DNA of 64,000 nt from Vesta saturnalis (taxonomy: Eukaryota; Arthropoda; Insecta; Coleoptera; Lampyridae), in assembly GCA_036346205.1 (NCBI GenBank), contig JARFJB010001945.1, positions 977,501-1,041,500 of the forward strand. Reading direction: 5' to 3'. Each line of letters opens with the position of its first letter. The first letter of the stretch is position 1. A program made the translations under genes and the position numbers. The notes beneath the pieces are model-generated. The model searched no databases and had not been told where the DNA came from. It worked only from the letters and a program-made list of their open reading frames with translations. Positions 23,197 to 35,250 of this stretch are shown in pieces.

Positions 23197-23199
<3 letters not shown>
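22588..23199 (-). repeat. right arm of element G
   Basis: Inverted counterpart of 20019-20642. Confidence 0.9.
22724..22800. mobile_element. 75-bp TACAGGGTGTTC palindromic element in the arm of G
   Basis: Left tip TACAGGGTGTTCCATTTAAA and right tip ATGAACACCCTGTA face each other. A diverged counterpart sits in the other arm at about 20424-20500 (TACTAGGTGTTCATTTTTTC ... GAACACACTATA). It therefore predates, or was copied with, the inverted duplication. Confidence 0.6.

Positions 23200-23246
<47 letters not shown>
23200..23246. repeat. (TA)n microsatellite
   Basis: About 45 bp of TA abutting the right end of element G. Confidence 0.95.
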
Positions 23247-23250
<4 letters not shown>

Positions 23251-24819
23251 CATTCTATCATTTTGCGTCCATCTATTTGGCATTTACCATCAATCTGGCT
23301 ACACTTTGCAAAGTGGCGTCTGTATATGGACGCCAGATTACAATCCTTAATAATTTTCTTGGTATGAGTGTTAGAGAAGCACCGTTGATAAAAGACAATT
23401 CTGATAGAATCCTATAATACTCATTCTCAGTATGGGGCCCATTCCATACTCCTACGTTGAGATTTTTTAAAAACTTGTCGACGCCAAAATCGTGTAATTC
23501 GTAAAATTGTATACAAACTTAGTTCAGCACTTTGCCGTCACGGCGCTATTTCTAAATATACTTTTATTGTATTTATTCTGTACATTTACAATCTTTCAGG
23601 CGTCTTTAAATGGCAACACTGTAAAACCAATTTCTAATATTCTTTCTTATTTAATTTGAAGTAATTTCATATTTACGGTCTACAGCCTTCTGGCGTCATT
23701 CTACCTAGATATACAATTGATATTACTTAACATCATTATGAACTCACACATGCATTATTTTGTAAATCATTCTGAAGTCATATATTAACATATATACATA
23801 CTGTTTATTCTAAGCAAGATTAGCTACCTCATGCACCTCAAATACACCATTCTATGTACACACCCAGAAAATAATAAAATTTACAGATAAATGTAAAAAT
23901 TAAAAATGCAAATTGGTTAATATGTTTTACAGTTTTGTCATAGGTAGATAACTACGACGGTTGTTTGTATTAGTAATTTTGCTTGGGGCACCCAGTTGAT
24001 TCGAACGTTACCAGATGATATAATCCAATGCAAAATTTACTTATTATTAACAGTTGAGATGACATTATTACCCTTATTTTAAAAGGGTGACTTTTTAAAT
24101 CGCATTTCGGATTCGCTTCTATATTTGTGTGTGTACAAATATAAAAAATCCGTTTAAAATTAATTAAATAACTTTGTACACCAAATTCATAGTTTTAATC
24201 GACACTTCATAGATTTAATTTTGAATTAGTATTTGTTTCAATTCTTAGAGGTAGATAGTTTAACCGAAAGTTTTACCGCGAAGTATATTTATCCTTGGAT
24301 TTTGCTTAGTAAACCTCTAACGAACTGCAGAATGTAGATTAAGAAACAAGTGTCTTAATTTTGAATCACGTAGTAACTTGTTACGATGAGACCGTTTATT
24401 TATCAAAATTATTTTTTTTAGTGCGACCAAGTTAAATTAGCACCGTTTAGGGCGTTTAGAAACCAGTTCTATTATTAACCTCGTGTCTGCGCATGCGCGC
24501 GTCTGTGCTTGTGCGTCAGTACATGTGCAAGCATGGGTGCATGTGTGTTTATCGTTTATCAGGACGTCCATGTCGCTGGCGTATTTGTACTTTTAAAACT
24601 AAAGTTGAGTACTTTGTGTTATACTCAGAGAGGTATAATGAGTACGATACCCATCCATGTCCATAAACAGCACTACTAGTTCCTAATAATAGGGCGACAC
24701 ACAATGCTTCCACTGAACCTGTATCATTCTTTTCCCTGTTGAAAATTTTTATTGACTTTCAAAAGGCGGGATTTTATGCAAGGCTGCTCTACATCTAATT
24801 CACTATACTTAAAAAATGA
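23247..24819. other. non-coding, scattered GACGCC/GGCGTC words
   Basis: No coding motif. Words such as GGCGTC (23315, 23598, 23692) and GACGCC (23329, 23480) recur and also mark the degenerate repeats at 25.97-26.59 kb. Near 24488 lies TGCGCATGCGCG within a TG-rich patch. Confidence 0.4.
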
Positions 24820-25690
24820 ATGTACGAAAAAAGGTCGCGGACAATTGGTCGCGCGAAAAAATGTCGCGCACATTTGAACGCACATCAAAAGGTCACCAGC
24901 GAAAAAAGGTCGCGGACAAATGATCGCGTGAGAAAATGTCGCGTAGAAAAATATAACTATTAAACATTCCTCCACATTTTATCCAGGCTTAGGACTGGTA
25001 GTTAATAACTGCCATGTTTAAAAGTTTTTTTTTATGTTTTCATATTTTATGATTTTTTTTTTTTTTGTTGGTTCTTGCTTTTCTGCTTTTTATATTTGTA
25101 CCTCAAAGTTATGAGCAACCGCCCTTAAATACTCCTAATGTGGATGATTGGCATATTATTGACAAATAGTTTTCTGTCGCTGCGCCGTATCTTTACAAAT
25201 TTTTTTGAGTGGCTGTTGGTTTCCAGCTATGTAGTGTTCAATTTTCAAACAATGTAAACTTTCCTCTTTCTTTAACGAAATGATAAATTTCTACAAATTT
25301 AGATGTGCTGCATTTAATATAGAGGAAACACTATTGTGCAATCCTTCTGCAGAATAATTTGTATATGGTATGACTTCCTCTATGAATTAAAAACAATTCC
25401 AAAGATTTCTTGAAAACTGCGGTTGTCGTCGATCCTAACGATCTATACACTCACCTTCAAATTTAGAGTGTACTGAGTGAAATCAACGCCGCGTCGCAGT
25501 GTTCCAGTCTGGTATTTAGATAATTGTTAACAAAAATTTAAATTTTTTAGTGCCACCATTTGTCCGCGATCTTTTTTCGTCGGCGCCCTTTTTTCGCTGG
25601 CGATATTTTGAGGCGCGCTCAAATATGCGCGACAATTTTTCGCGTGACCAATTGCCGGCGATCTTTTTTAGCGACACATTAACAAACATC
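24820..25690. mobile_element. CpG-rich inverted-repeat element with 75-bp subrepeats
   Basis: The left arm (24820-24945) and the reverse complement of the right arm (25553-25690) share CAATTGGTC(G/A)CGCGAAAAA, TGTCGCGCA and CAGCGAAAAAAGG. Within the left arm CGAAAAAAGGTCGCGGACAA recurs with a period of 75 bp (24825 and 24900). The right arm repeats the same motif. The arms are strikingly rich in CGCG against an AT-rich background. About 600 bp of AT-rich non-coding sequence separates them. No transposase; the class is unknown to me. Confidence 0.7.
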
Positions 25691-25969
25691 CACGCCTAAA
25701 ACAGGTTCGAACCAGGGACTTTCTTTGGATTGAATGGTGATGAAGATATTATAATTTTTAAATAACTAAAAAAGTGGAGAAAATAAATTCATCAAATTGT
25801 TTGTCTGATAATTAAAGTGGTTGAAATAGGCTGATTGTACCAAACTCAAAATTCTAGTACGCACCCATTATTCACTGCTTTACCCTTACTTGATAAATGT
25901 ATCTCTTCTACATTGGGAGCTATTTAAATAACATAAGTATTGTATTGATTTTATTTGAACATAGACCTT

Positions 25970-26585
25970 GACGCTCATATGCTGTAATAATAACAATATG
26001 TATATCTTTAACTAAGACGTCAAAATGATCGGCTAGTTCTTTGGTGATAGAACATATATTTTTCGAATTAGATGAAAGCAGAGCTAAAACTGATTGCACA
26101 TAAACTATTAATTTCAATATTTAGACGCCAATATGTTTGCAATAAGAACATTGTGTATATTTTAAACTAAGACGCCAAAATGAAACATTCATAAAATTTT
26201 TGGATAATATGAAAGCAGACGTCAAACTGGTTGCTCACAAACTATTAATATAAAATATATTGACGCCTAAATGTTTGCAACAACAACATTATGTATATTC
26301 TAATCCGAGATGCCAAAATGATTGCTTTGTTACATTAAGAGGGCATGCAACGCAGCAAGACGCCGTAATGATTTTTAGTGCAGTACTTTAATGTACGGGT
26401 TCCAGAATGATTGTCAAACGTACAAAAATTATGTATATAGTAAAAAAAAAGCTAGAAACATATGGAATAGACCATAGAACTTAGAAAAAAATGCTGACCT
26501 ATATACTTCAATAAAATATCAGAGAATACGTCTTGTTCTAGGTGACGCCAAACTAAGGAATTACGTACGGCGCAATAATGATTGC

Positions 26586-26590
<5 letters not shown>
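25970..26590 (+). repeat. degenerate repeats with GACGCCAAAATGA motif
   Basis: Three units begin at 25970, 26124 and 26262 (spacing 154 and 138 bp). Each has GACGCxx...ATATG or AAATG, then AACA(A/T)...GTATAT, then (G/A)ACG(C/T)CAAAATGA about 45-50 bp on. Further isolated copies of the motif occur at 26359 (GACGCCGTAATGATT) and 26543. No long frame runs through them. Confidence 0.6.

Positions 26591-26667
<77 letters not shown>
26590..26667. repeat. (TA)n microsatellite
   Basis: About 78 bp of TA followed immediately by CTGGGTGAATATTTTAAAGTG, a mariner-like tip. Confidence 0.95.
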
Positions 26668-26668
<1 letters not shown>

Positions 26669-27097
26669 GGGTGAATATTTTAAAGTGTTACAAGGGGATA
26701 TCTCGAAAACCGTTAGACTATTAAAAATGGAATTTTAGGATATTAACATGCTACACGTATTTTGATGTCATAATTAAAATTTTATGACACACAATTTCGT
26801 AAGGGGTGGGAGTGACATTTCAAATGGAATGATATAATTTTTTTGGCAAAAATTGGTACCGTGAAGTCAGTTACGTATTACTACAAAAAATCGTCAAATT
26901 TATTCCATTCGTTTTTACAATAACAACAAATTAAGTTATATTAGTTTCCATCTTGAAATAAATAGTTGCCATAAAAATGACGACACTCTTTCTACCTTGA
27001 TTAAAAACGCCATAATAGCTTCTACTGCATTTCATTTTAATTTTTAATTATTGTAAAAACCATTCAAACAAGTTTGATAATTTTTTAAGCAAAAATT
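26668..27097. mobile_element. possible lone mariner-type terminus
   Basis: CTGGGTGAATATTTTAAAGTG followed by GGGGATATCTCGAAAACCGTTAG is typical of the ends of insect mariner-type elements after a TA target. No partner arm or transposase was identified nearby. Confidence 0.35.
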
Positions 27098-27440
27098 TTT
27101 ACTTTAGTTGATTTAGGGATTTTTGTAGTGGTTTATAATGTCTTAATTTTAAAAATGAAAATTTGAGCTAGTTGCCTTTTGTTTTATCCAAATCACAAAA
27201 CACGAAAATGGAAGATAATTTGATAATCTTGCACGCACGCTCCCTGAAATACGTGAAACTGCCAAAAAAAAATTTGCTCACATCAAAGTTTTCCACTGGG
27301 GACATCCTGTTTTGGCACATTTTGCAAGAGTGCATGATATAATTACGGATCAAGCTTTGACAACCTAAAAATGTTCGTAAAATGTTCCGTGAATTAATGG
27401 CTGTAATGACGTCGAAGATGATGGCGCGTTTCTTAACATG
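27098..27440 (+). repeat. dispersed repeat, copy 1
   Basis: About 340 bp, similar in the same orientation to 61908-62224. Shared stretches include CTTTAGTTGATTTAGGGATT, CACAAAACACGAAAATGGAA and GTTCGTAAAATGTTCCGTGA. Copy 1 has about 35 bp (around 27310-27345) that copy 2 lacks. A 121-codon minus-strand frame lies over this copy, but it is not conserved as an open frame in copy 2, so I do not call a gene. Confidence 0.8.
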
Positions 27441-27540
27441 ACTTTTAAGAAACAAAATGGAAGCATTGATAGTTACAGTCAATAAAAATACATAGAAGTT
27501 ACTAAACTGATCACACATACATTCGGATGTCAACTTTATA

Positions 27541-29589
27541 ATTTAACCTTCCTACTGGTTTAGTAAGTGGTCACCTGTATGTATGGTTTTTTCCGAAAGC
27601 ACTGTATAATCTACTCGAAAAAGTACAGGTCACAAATTTCGGCACAATTCGTTACAAAACCGAATTTAGACGATTTACTTGTTCAAAAAAATTTAATACA
27701 AATCTCATGAATGAAGTTCTACGAACGATTAGCGTTAATATGCAAAACTTCATCCCACACTAACGAAAAGATTTACGATATTTAATAGTGATTACCTGTA
27801 AAAATAGGTTAATATTGACAATTAACATAAATATTACTGTTGATTGGATAGACTTTGTTTCAAAATTAAACAAACATTAGAATTTAAATATGCATTTTTT
27901 GTCCAGTATCAAACGGTAATTAAATAAGTATACATAATTAATACAAATTTGCATATAAATAAATTGAATTGTTTTTTAATAGTTCTTTAAATTGCTAATT
28001 ATTATTAATGGTGTTTACTTGTAGTTAACGTTTTAAAGAAATAAGAGTGCTTCCCAAAATGTTAATGACCCATATCAATATAAGAAGTAATTGTTCAGAT
28101 GCTTTTACAATATGAACAGATTCTATTCTTAGCCTTTGTTTAATCAATACATTTTTTACTAGATTTGGACGTAAATTCACAAATCCACAATTGTTCCTGT
28201 TAAATTAATGACATGCACATTAAGTAGACTATTAAAAAAAATGTGTAAAATTGTTTATAGAAACTTTATTTGTTGGTAACTATTATTCTAATTAATGCTG
28301 ACTTTAAAATGTTGACAATGAACTATCAAAATTTTAATACTAGCTTAAATAATGTATACTACCTACATAGGTTTCTATAATTAGGTGAAAAGGTGCAGAA
28401 TAGTGTGGAAAGCCGTAATTACGTTCTTATACCACGCAATACCATTTCTCTGAAAATAGGTAATCTACAAGACAGGCACAGTTAATTAAATCTTTAAGTA
28501 AAATTGAATGACTGTACTAAAATAGCTTACGAGAATGGCACAGTAGTTAGTAATCCAAAAGCGTGCAACAATGCTGTATTACCAAGCAAAAGAGCTCTTT
28601 GTATGCAAATGGTGTTGAAAAGAAGCTTATCTGGGCTTCCCCACGCCGATTTTATTAAGAATTATATCCCATCGTATGTGTAGATATACTGTATGCTACT
28701 TTATGCATAAAGCAGTTAATAAAGCGTAAAATATTCTCGTAGAATTCCAATGCAAGTTTAATTTCCGTATCTGGTAGGTTATAATTATGTCATATTTATA
28801 AAAGTGATTTAATAACGTTTATTTAAAAACAAAACGGAAGTACGAACTTCTGAAATATCTACCGAGTTAAGCACAAAACTTTTGCGACGATTGACATTAA
28901 AACTAAAAATATTTTTTTTTGTTTTTGTAAAACTGTGTAAGCATATTTAAAATAATATTAAATGAGAAATTAAGAAAAAAACCGACAAAAAATTCTACTT
29001 TTAAAACCTCTAAAAAGTAAGCAAATGTTCTTGAATCAGAGTTAAGAACACTCTCGATATAATATTTATAATGCAATTATAACAGTTAGTCATGTTTATA
29101 CTCAATTTCATTAATAATATTTCTGGAAATATCTCAGTTATTTATTGCGTTTAAAGCTAACTGTACCAAAACCTCAAATGAATTATTAATTTGCGATGCC
29201 TGCTTTTGTACTCATGTTCATGCAAACGCACCAATACCTACTATCATAAATGAGAAATTTATTTCGTTTGAAAACAATATACGTTATAATTCACTTTAAA
29301 TATTCAATATATTAATCGTGCATTACATTTTGTATGTATTGCGGACATAACTAGATTTTATGGTTATACGGCGCTTTCCTAGACCCAGCGCGCTCGGACA
29401 ATGAAAATCTAATTATGCTCTTAATATATAAATAACTATTTCCGCCAATCGTTTATTAATACACTCATTATTTAACGATCTGGCTTGAAAAATTGTACGT
29501 TATTAGACGACTCTTGATTGTAGTGTAGGCAACAAACAATACAATATCAAACAACACTAAATAAACTATAAGCATTAAACGTTATTACT
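27541..29589. other. non-coding, nothing recognised
   Basis: AT-rich, short frames only, no inverted repeats noticed. Confidence 0.5.
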
Positions 29590-29690
29590 TAAATCATAAT
29601 AACAAAATCGGTTCCTCCGTTTGGGAGCTGCGATACCACAGACAGATACACACGTTAAACTAACACCCCTATTTTTTGGTCAGGGGTTAA
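29590..29690 (+). mobile_element. possible LINE/SINE 3' tail
   Basis: AATCGGTTCCTCCGTTTGGG, then ACAGACAGATACACACGTTA, AACACCCC and GGTCAGGGGTTAAAAA. This order (a CGGTxCxxCCGTT box, a CAGACAGA tract, ACACCCC...GGGGTTAAAAA) is common at the 3' ends of RTE-type LINEs and derived SINEs in insects. No coding part is visible upstream. Confidence 0.35.
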
Positions 29691-29936
29691 AAAATACTAA
29701 GCAAATGTGTGCCGGTGTAAGGATGCGATTAAAAACGAATATATTAAACAACCAAAACTGTAACTGACCATGTATATTATTAAGAATTGTAAAACCATAA
29801 AATTCTTTGGTATTCTGCAGTTTCAAAATTTCCCAAACTAGCGAGAGCACTAACGATGACGTTTCTACTCTTTTCATCCTCATGAAAATGGGTTAAATCA
29901 GTAGCGGAAAATTGTTGATGCAGTTTTCGTAGTTTT

Positions 29937-30880
29937 TCACATTTTTTTTACAAATTTATAAAAACACATTTCTACGTGATTTTCAGGAGCTTGAGGAACA
30001 TCTCTTTTTAGTGTCCAACAATAATCGGCAAACATTTTTGGACTCCATTTTTCTTGGTAGAGGTTATCCTTTACGCCTATATCCTGACGAGAGCGTTGAC
30101 CATGTTCGTCACTCACATCACCAGGGTTTCGTGGAAAAAAATCCAAATGTAAATCCAAAAAATCAATTTTCAGAAACATATTGCATTCAAGTGATTTGTA
30201 ATTTTCGAGAAGTTCAGTAACCAATACATAACAGTTCATGGTCTGTTTTTTCCTAGGAAGTTTTTCGCAACTTAAAAAATGACTGCAACGCAGCTCTCTC
30301 ATTTGACAGTTGTTCAAACTGAGAATCCTTCATAACTTCCCCTATTTGTTTTCTTTGATTTTTGCATCACTTATTTTTGGAAAATAGGTTGATACAAGAC
30401 ATTTTTTCTCCAGGTTTTATACTTTGTCTCTTCGGCCACTCTTTCTTCACAAAGTGATTTTCTCTACCCCTACTGCCCCATTCACATAAAAAGCAGCAGC
30501 ACTTGGTGTAACCAAGCTGAAGACCTACAACAAGGGCTATCACTTTTAAATCTCCACAATTATGCACATAATATTTTTCATACTGTACCATTTTCAGTAA
30601 AAGCTTCATATTTGCATAAGTCTCTTTCATGTATGTATAATAAGCAAGAGGGATTGAAGGATATTTATTTCCATTATGGAGCAGGGCAGTCTTCAAACTT
30701 GTTTAGGAGGAATCTATAAAAAGTGGCCATTCTTTAGGATTGTGTACCTGTCCTAGTTCATCTAATAAAGAGTTGCAGTACACTAAGTCATTTTACATGG
30801 AAAATAGGTGTTGTTGTCGTTGACGGTAAAAGCATAATTTAGTTTCCTTTTCAACGAAGCTAACAGTTCAGCCTGCATTT
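29937..30880 (-). pseudogene. fragment of a dispersed invertebrate protein family of unknown function
   Basis: Two open pieces on the minus strand. The first (30880-30367, broken until 30696) includes ALLHNGNKYPSIPLAYYTYM, KETYANMKLLLKMVQYEKY, GDLKVIALVVGLQLGYTK, CCCFLCEWGSRGREN and KKEWPKRQSIKPGEK. The second (30317-29937) has DFLDLHLDFFPRNPGDVSDE, HGQRSRQDI and FADYCWTLKRDVPQA. I recognise a family seen in many copies in insects and other invertebrates, with CxLCxWxSR and ADYCWxLKRD motifs, but no known activity. About 150 residues expected between the pieces are missing, and frames are broken. Probably carried by a mobile element; its class is not evident here. Confidence 0.65.
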
Positions 30881-31292
30881 TAGATAAATTTGATTCACTT
30901 TACTTAAATACATAAATGAGTCATATGGAATGCGACAGCTATTGTGTTTATTATTATAAAATGTGTAACTATATTAATAGATAAGCAAATTACAAAAAAA
31001 ATAGAGTCTCCAAGACAAAATTTGATATCATTTTCGGAATGAGCAACAAAAATGGATCGGAGTCCGTTAAAATTATTCATTTAACAAAATCATTGTCGAC
31101 CAGTGTAATTAGTGAAGATATAATCACTTGTTATGTCGCCTAAATATTCGTGTAGTGTTAAAAAACTATACATTCAAAAGTTAACAACCGAATTTTTTAT
31201 AGAAGATTATAGCAATCGATTTTTTTTTCACTCACGCTAAATCGACTTATTACCTCATTTGACAACGTTTGATAAAGTTTCGCGAAGATCGG

Positions 31293-31612
31293 CTATGATA
31301 TGTGCGCATGTGCGCGAGTGCGTGTGTGCGCGTGTGTGCGTGTGTGCGAGTGTGCGTGTGTGCGTGCGTGCGTGCGTGTGTGTGTGCGCGCGTGTAAGTG
31401 GGCGGGTGTGTGTAAGTGCGCCTGTGTGTTTCGATGTGCGTTTCGGTGTGTTTGGGTGTGTGGGTGTGTTTGGGTGTGTATGAGTGTGTTTAGGTGTGTG
31501 TTTGGGTGTGTGTTTGGGTGTGTGTTTGGGTGTGTGTTTGGATGTGTTTGAGTGTGTTTAGGTGTGTGTATGTGTGTGTGTGTGTGCGCGCGCGCATGTG
31601 CGTGTGAATGTG
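31293..31612. repeat. GT-rich low-complexity tract
   Basis: About 320 bp of (TG/CG)n shading into GTGTGTTTGG repeats (31440-31560). The upper strand has almost no A. Alternating purine-pyrimidine parts such as GTGTGCGCGCGCG could adopt Z-DNA. Apparent Cys/Val frames are an artefact of the repeat. Confidence 0.9.
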
Positions 31613-31619
31613 GATATGC

Positions 31620-34600
31620 TAGTATCCACAATAACCCTAGAACGTCAACACGAACACGTACGTAGCTAAAATTTCGTATTCTAGCTTGATTTCATGTCTT
31701 CTGGACCTGTTTAGATTTTGGGAGATATTCAGCTTAATATTTCAAAGATGTAAAAATACCAACATATAGATCTTAAACATACTGATTAATTATGTTTCCC
31801 AAGGTAAAATTATGTGTTAAGTTCAATTTTTTTTCAATATCAGAATAACGATTAATTTTATAGGAAATTATGTAGACATATTTTTTAAAGAAACTTTAAT
31901 TTTACATAACTTTTGTTTATAAAGTTTCTTAATATAAAGCAAAATAATTAATCAAATAAGGTTGAAAATGCTTAAACTGCATTACCGATATTTTATAGAA
32001 GCGGGCAGCTTTAATTTTTTTTTAAATTAGCATCTATGCCTATTAACCTTTCTCCGACATGAAGTTTAAACGACCATATGACATAATTTAAAGAATTTTC
32101 ACAATTCTGCCTAATTTCCGTATGAATGCATTAAAAACGACGTTGCATCAAAATTATCATAAAAAAATTATTATTAAAATTATTTTATTTCTTTTAATTT
32201 CCACTTTAGTAAAATATTTTGGGCGTGAATTTCGTTGAATGGGAAATAATATACTCACAAATTACTTATTAGAGGAATTAGTTCGTAAAATCTAAGTGTT
32301 ATGGATTATGCTAAAATTAAGTAACTACAATCCGTTAATTTCAGTTGTTAATGTGCACCTAATACATCTATACTATTCAGTTTTTGAAAACTGTGCATGA
32401 TAAACTTGGCATATTACAGTATCGAATGTAAATTATAATAGATCAAGTATGAAGACCGAAAAGGGTTGTTTACTGGTCGAAGACAATGTATAGAAACTGG
32501 GCCAAACGAAGTGTTTAATCTTGTCTGATACCTTTTAATTGTTTGTGTGAGTTAAGTAAGCGAAATTATAGAGTAGTTACGGTTTTCACAGGTACAAATG
32601 CGTAGATGAGGCATATTTGCTTTACTTACCGTTCTGCATGTAGTGCTATGTTTATTTACACATTGATCCTCAAGGTAATTATAATGTCCATTTTTTTATT
32701 ATTGATTAACAAGACAGATAGGTAAAGCTCTACTTACCCAGTGGGGGCTAGTGATCTATACATACGATAGTACCGTATGTTAAAATTACACAACGGAGTT
32801 GACAAAAAAAAGACTAAACAATAACTAGGTATTCATAATTAAATGCACTAAACATAATAAATTGTGTACATCAAGAAGCGTATACATATAATGAATAAAA
32901 TGTACTAATAAAAACTTTAACTATGAAAAAACCTTCAACTCATGGAAAAAAATGTTAAAACTGTTTGTAAACTTATCCAATCATCCATCAGTTTAAATTG
33001 TTTTTCAACAGGATATTACAACAACAAATAAATAAAATATTAGACAATATGTTTGATTAATGATATGTGATTAACATATTTTGAGTCTTGTTACCGATTC
33101 TGCAACTACAGTGGGATCTATTAAATATCTGGCTCTTAGAGCCAGTTTATTAGAAGAATGGGAAAAAAACCAAATGAAAAATTTTATCCAGGAGGTGTTA
33201 ATAAGAATCTTTTGAAAAGGCTGTACTGTAGATCAACATACATTTTAAAATTATTATGAATTTACAAGGCTTCCGGAATTTACGCAGGATATCAAAGTTG
33301 TGATATTTCAAACAGTACACCGTATAATTTAAGATAATTTTGAATTGTATAAAAAACAAAGTACACCTACATGTCGGCCATTTTAAAGATATTATCCAAA
33401 TAGTCATGCACATGTAACAGTTATACCAGTGATTTTAAGTGTAATACAGGATATTTCCTACGTTTGTTTATATTTTCTTTATGAACACTACACCATAACT
33501 TTGATCATTTACATTGAACACGATGTATTTTCGGTTATAAATTTATTAATCTGTAAACACTGCTAGGCCCTGCCCCGAATCCGTTCGTTTAAGATATACC
33601 TAAAAATGTTTAAGAGATTAATTTTAATATTAAAATAAATCCTAAAGCACATGTTTAGTTGGTGTGTTATGATTTTTGAAAAACAGGTTTGAAAAAAGTT
33701 GCGCGCTTTATCTTATGTGGGAACGGACTATTGACCTCAATCTGTGTGTGGAAATAGGTCGTAAGTTCAGGTCTGTGAAATGCATTACTCGAAATCTCCA
33801 CAAAAAATGTTTTCTAATTAATGTATTGCCACAATTTATGAACTGAAAATTTTGTTGGCTTTCACCTTTGACACAGTAGAAGTCAAAATAGGAGTTCAAT
33901 TGATTACTACCAATTAGAGGCATATTTTTGAAAAAAAATTAGCCCATTTTTCTTAAAATAAAGTGTGTTGCATTGGACAACATTGATACCCCACGTATAT
34001 TTTGGACATCCTGTATGTCTAAAAATAATTTTACAAAGTACCTGTACCTACGTAAACCGATTTTTTTAAACAAGTCACCATTTAGCTTATACAATATACA
34101 ATCCATGGCGTTGAATGTGACTAAGGTATAATAATTTAAAAAAGTGCAATGGACACAGTGGTGCATGAGGTTTGTCGATGAAACCATAATCATGCTTGTG
34201 TTTAAACGAGAAAATTTTCTTAGCCCGAGCGACATATTTAAGGACTGACATGTATATCTATGCTTCTTTGTTTTTCCGAAAGAGCGCCCAATTTAAGGAA
34301 TGAAATTTTGTTGTGGAAAAGTTGGTAGTTACATAGTTGTCATTTTTGACACATGTTATTAGATATTTGCAACACCATTGGCATACTTGCTATATGGTCC
34401 GCAACAACTGGTCTAAACTGTGAGTTAGTGTTCCATTGTTTGTGAAAAATCTAAGCGCTCTAATTCTCTCTATTCAATTTTTTTGTATCAAACGTCCTAT
34501 ATAAAAAAACCTTGATAGTGTTAATACCCGCCAAAATTTTGAAAAACGATTACCTATTGCTTAAAAAATGTTATGTTTATACAGTACCAAATCGTGTTTA

Positions 34601-35160
34601 CTATGTAGACTTATTGTAATGATTAAAACAAACTACATTAATCTTAAAAAAACACATTTTAGTTACTAATTATCTTTAAAAATATTTAGCTTAGTTGTCC
34701 AGCCTTCATAGAACGAATATTTGGTTAGAGTTCGTGTATCCCGCAAACGGGATGAAGTAACAAACGTTCGAAGCTTAGCTTGTGTAAGCAGTCAATACGC
34801 TCTGTACATTTCATATCTTTATACACATAATAATAAAGCAACATAAATGTGAAGTATGTCGTCATTCCAAAATGCAAGTAAAGATTGTACCGCTTGACAC
34901 TACGTATACGTCTCCATTTCTTTCTATTATTTTTAAATTGTGAAATTTGAATCTGCTTCCTGTTTAACCGAAAATTTAATTACGAGTGAGATTTTATCAT
35001 AAAAACAAAAAGAATTTATGCGTAAAAAGAATTAAATTAAAAAATTTAAAGATAAGGAAAAAGGAGCATACATGTAATCGTTGTAATATCAAACAGTTTA
35101 AACGGAACGAAACAGAAGCTACATCCACGTCTATTCCAAAAACACAAAATCCAAAAAAGT
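31620..35160. other. non-coding, nothing securely recognised
   Basis: Small minus-strand frames at 33708-33923 and 33939-34235 match nothing I know. A GGACATCCTGTATG word at 34002 resembles a mariner tip without a partner. No host exon motif seen. Confidence 0.45.
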
Positions 35161-35167
35161 AAAAATA

Positions 35168-35250
35168 TACAGTGTCTTCATTTAAAAAAATTGAGTTTTA
35201 GGATATTTTTTATAACAAATTGAAATAAAAATTTAGAACACCCTGTATGA
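35168..35250. mobile_element. miniature TACAG(T/G)GTG element
   Basis: TACAGTGTCTTCATTTAAAA at the left faces AGAACACCCTGTA at the right, with AT-rich sequence between them, about 83 bp in all. A third tip, CAGGGTGTTCCATTTAAAG, lies at 35490. The tip sequence equals that of the miniature element in the arms of G. Confidence 0.55.

Larger units (their letters stand above)
20019..23199 (-). mobile_element. DD41D element G, foldback type with 0.6 kb arms
   Basis: A 3181-bp element with tips GGGTGAATCACGACCGACGCC (left, first 20 bases diagnostic) and GAGTGAATTACGACCG (right, reverse complement), flanked by TA at 20017-20018 and 23200-23201. The arms, about 620 bp each, look roughly 90 percent identical by eye. 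Inside each arm sit further TACAGGGTG-type tips, at 20142 and 23053, showing that the arms are composite. A frameshifted transposase fills the centre on the minus strand. A (TA)n run starts at the right end. Confidence 0.85.

Noticed and set aside
24488..24499. TGCGCATGCGCG, a perfect NRF1-type palindrome
   Set aside because: Lies in a TG/CG-rich low-complexity patch where such a word can arise by chance; no gene follows.
25700..25735. tRNA gene or tRNA-derived SINE (GGTTCGAACC word)
   Set aside because: The bases flanking the T-loop-like word do not form a T stem and no A box or acceptor stem can be drawn.
31293..31631. Cys/Val and His/Thr repeat proteins on both strands
   Set aside because: Low-complexity GT repeat translated; no start context or unique sequence.
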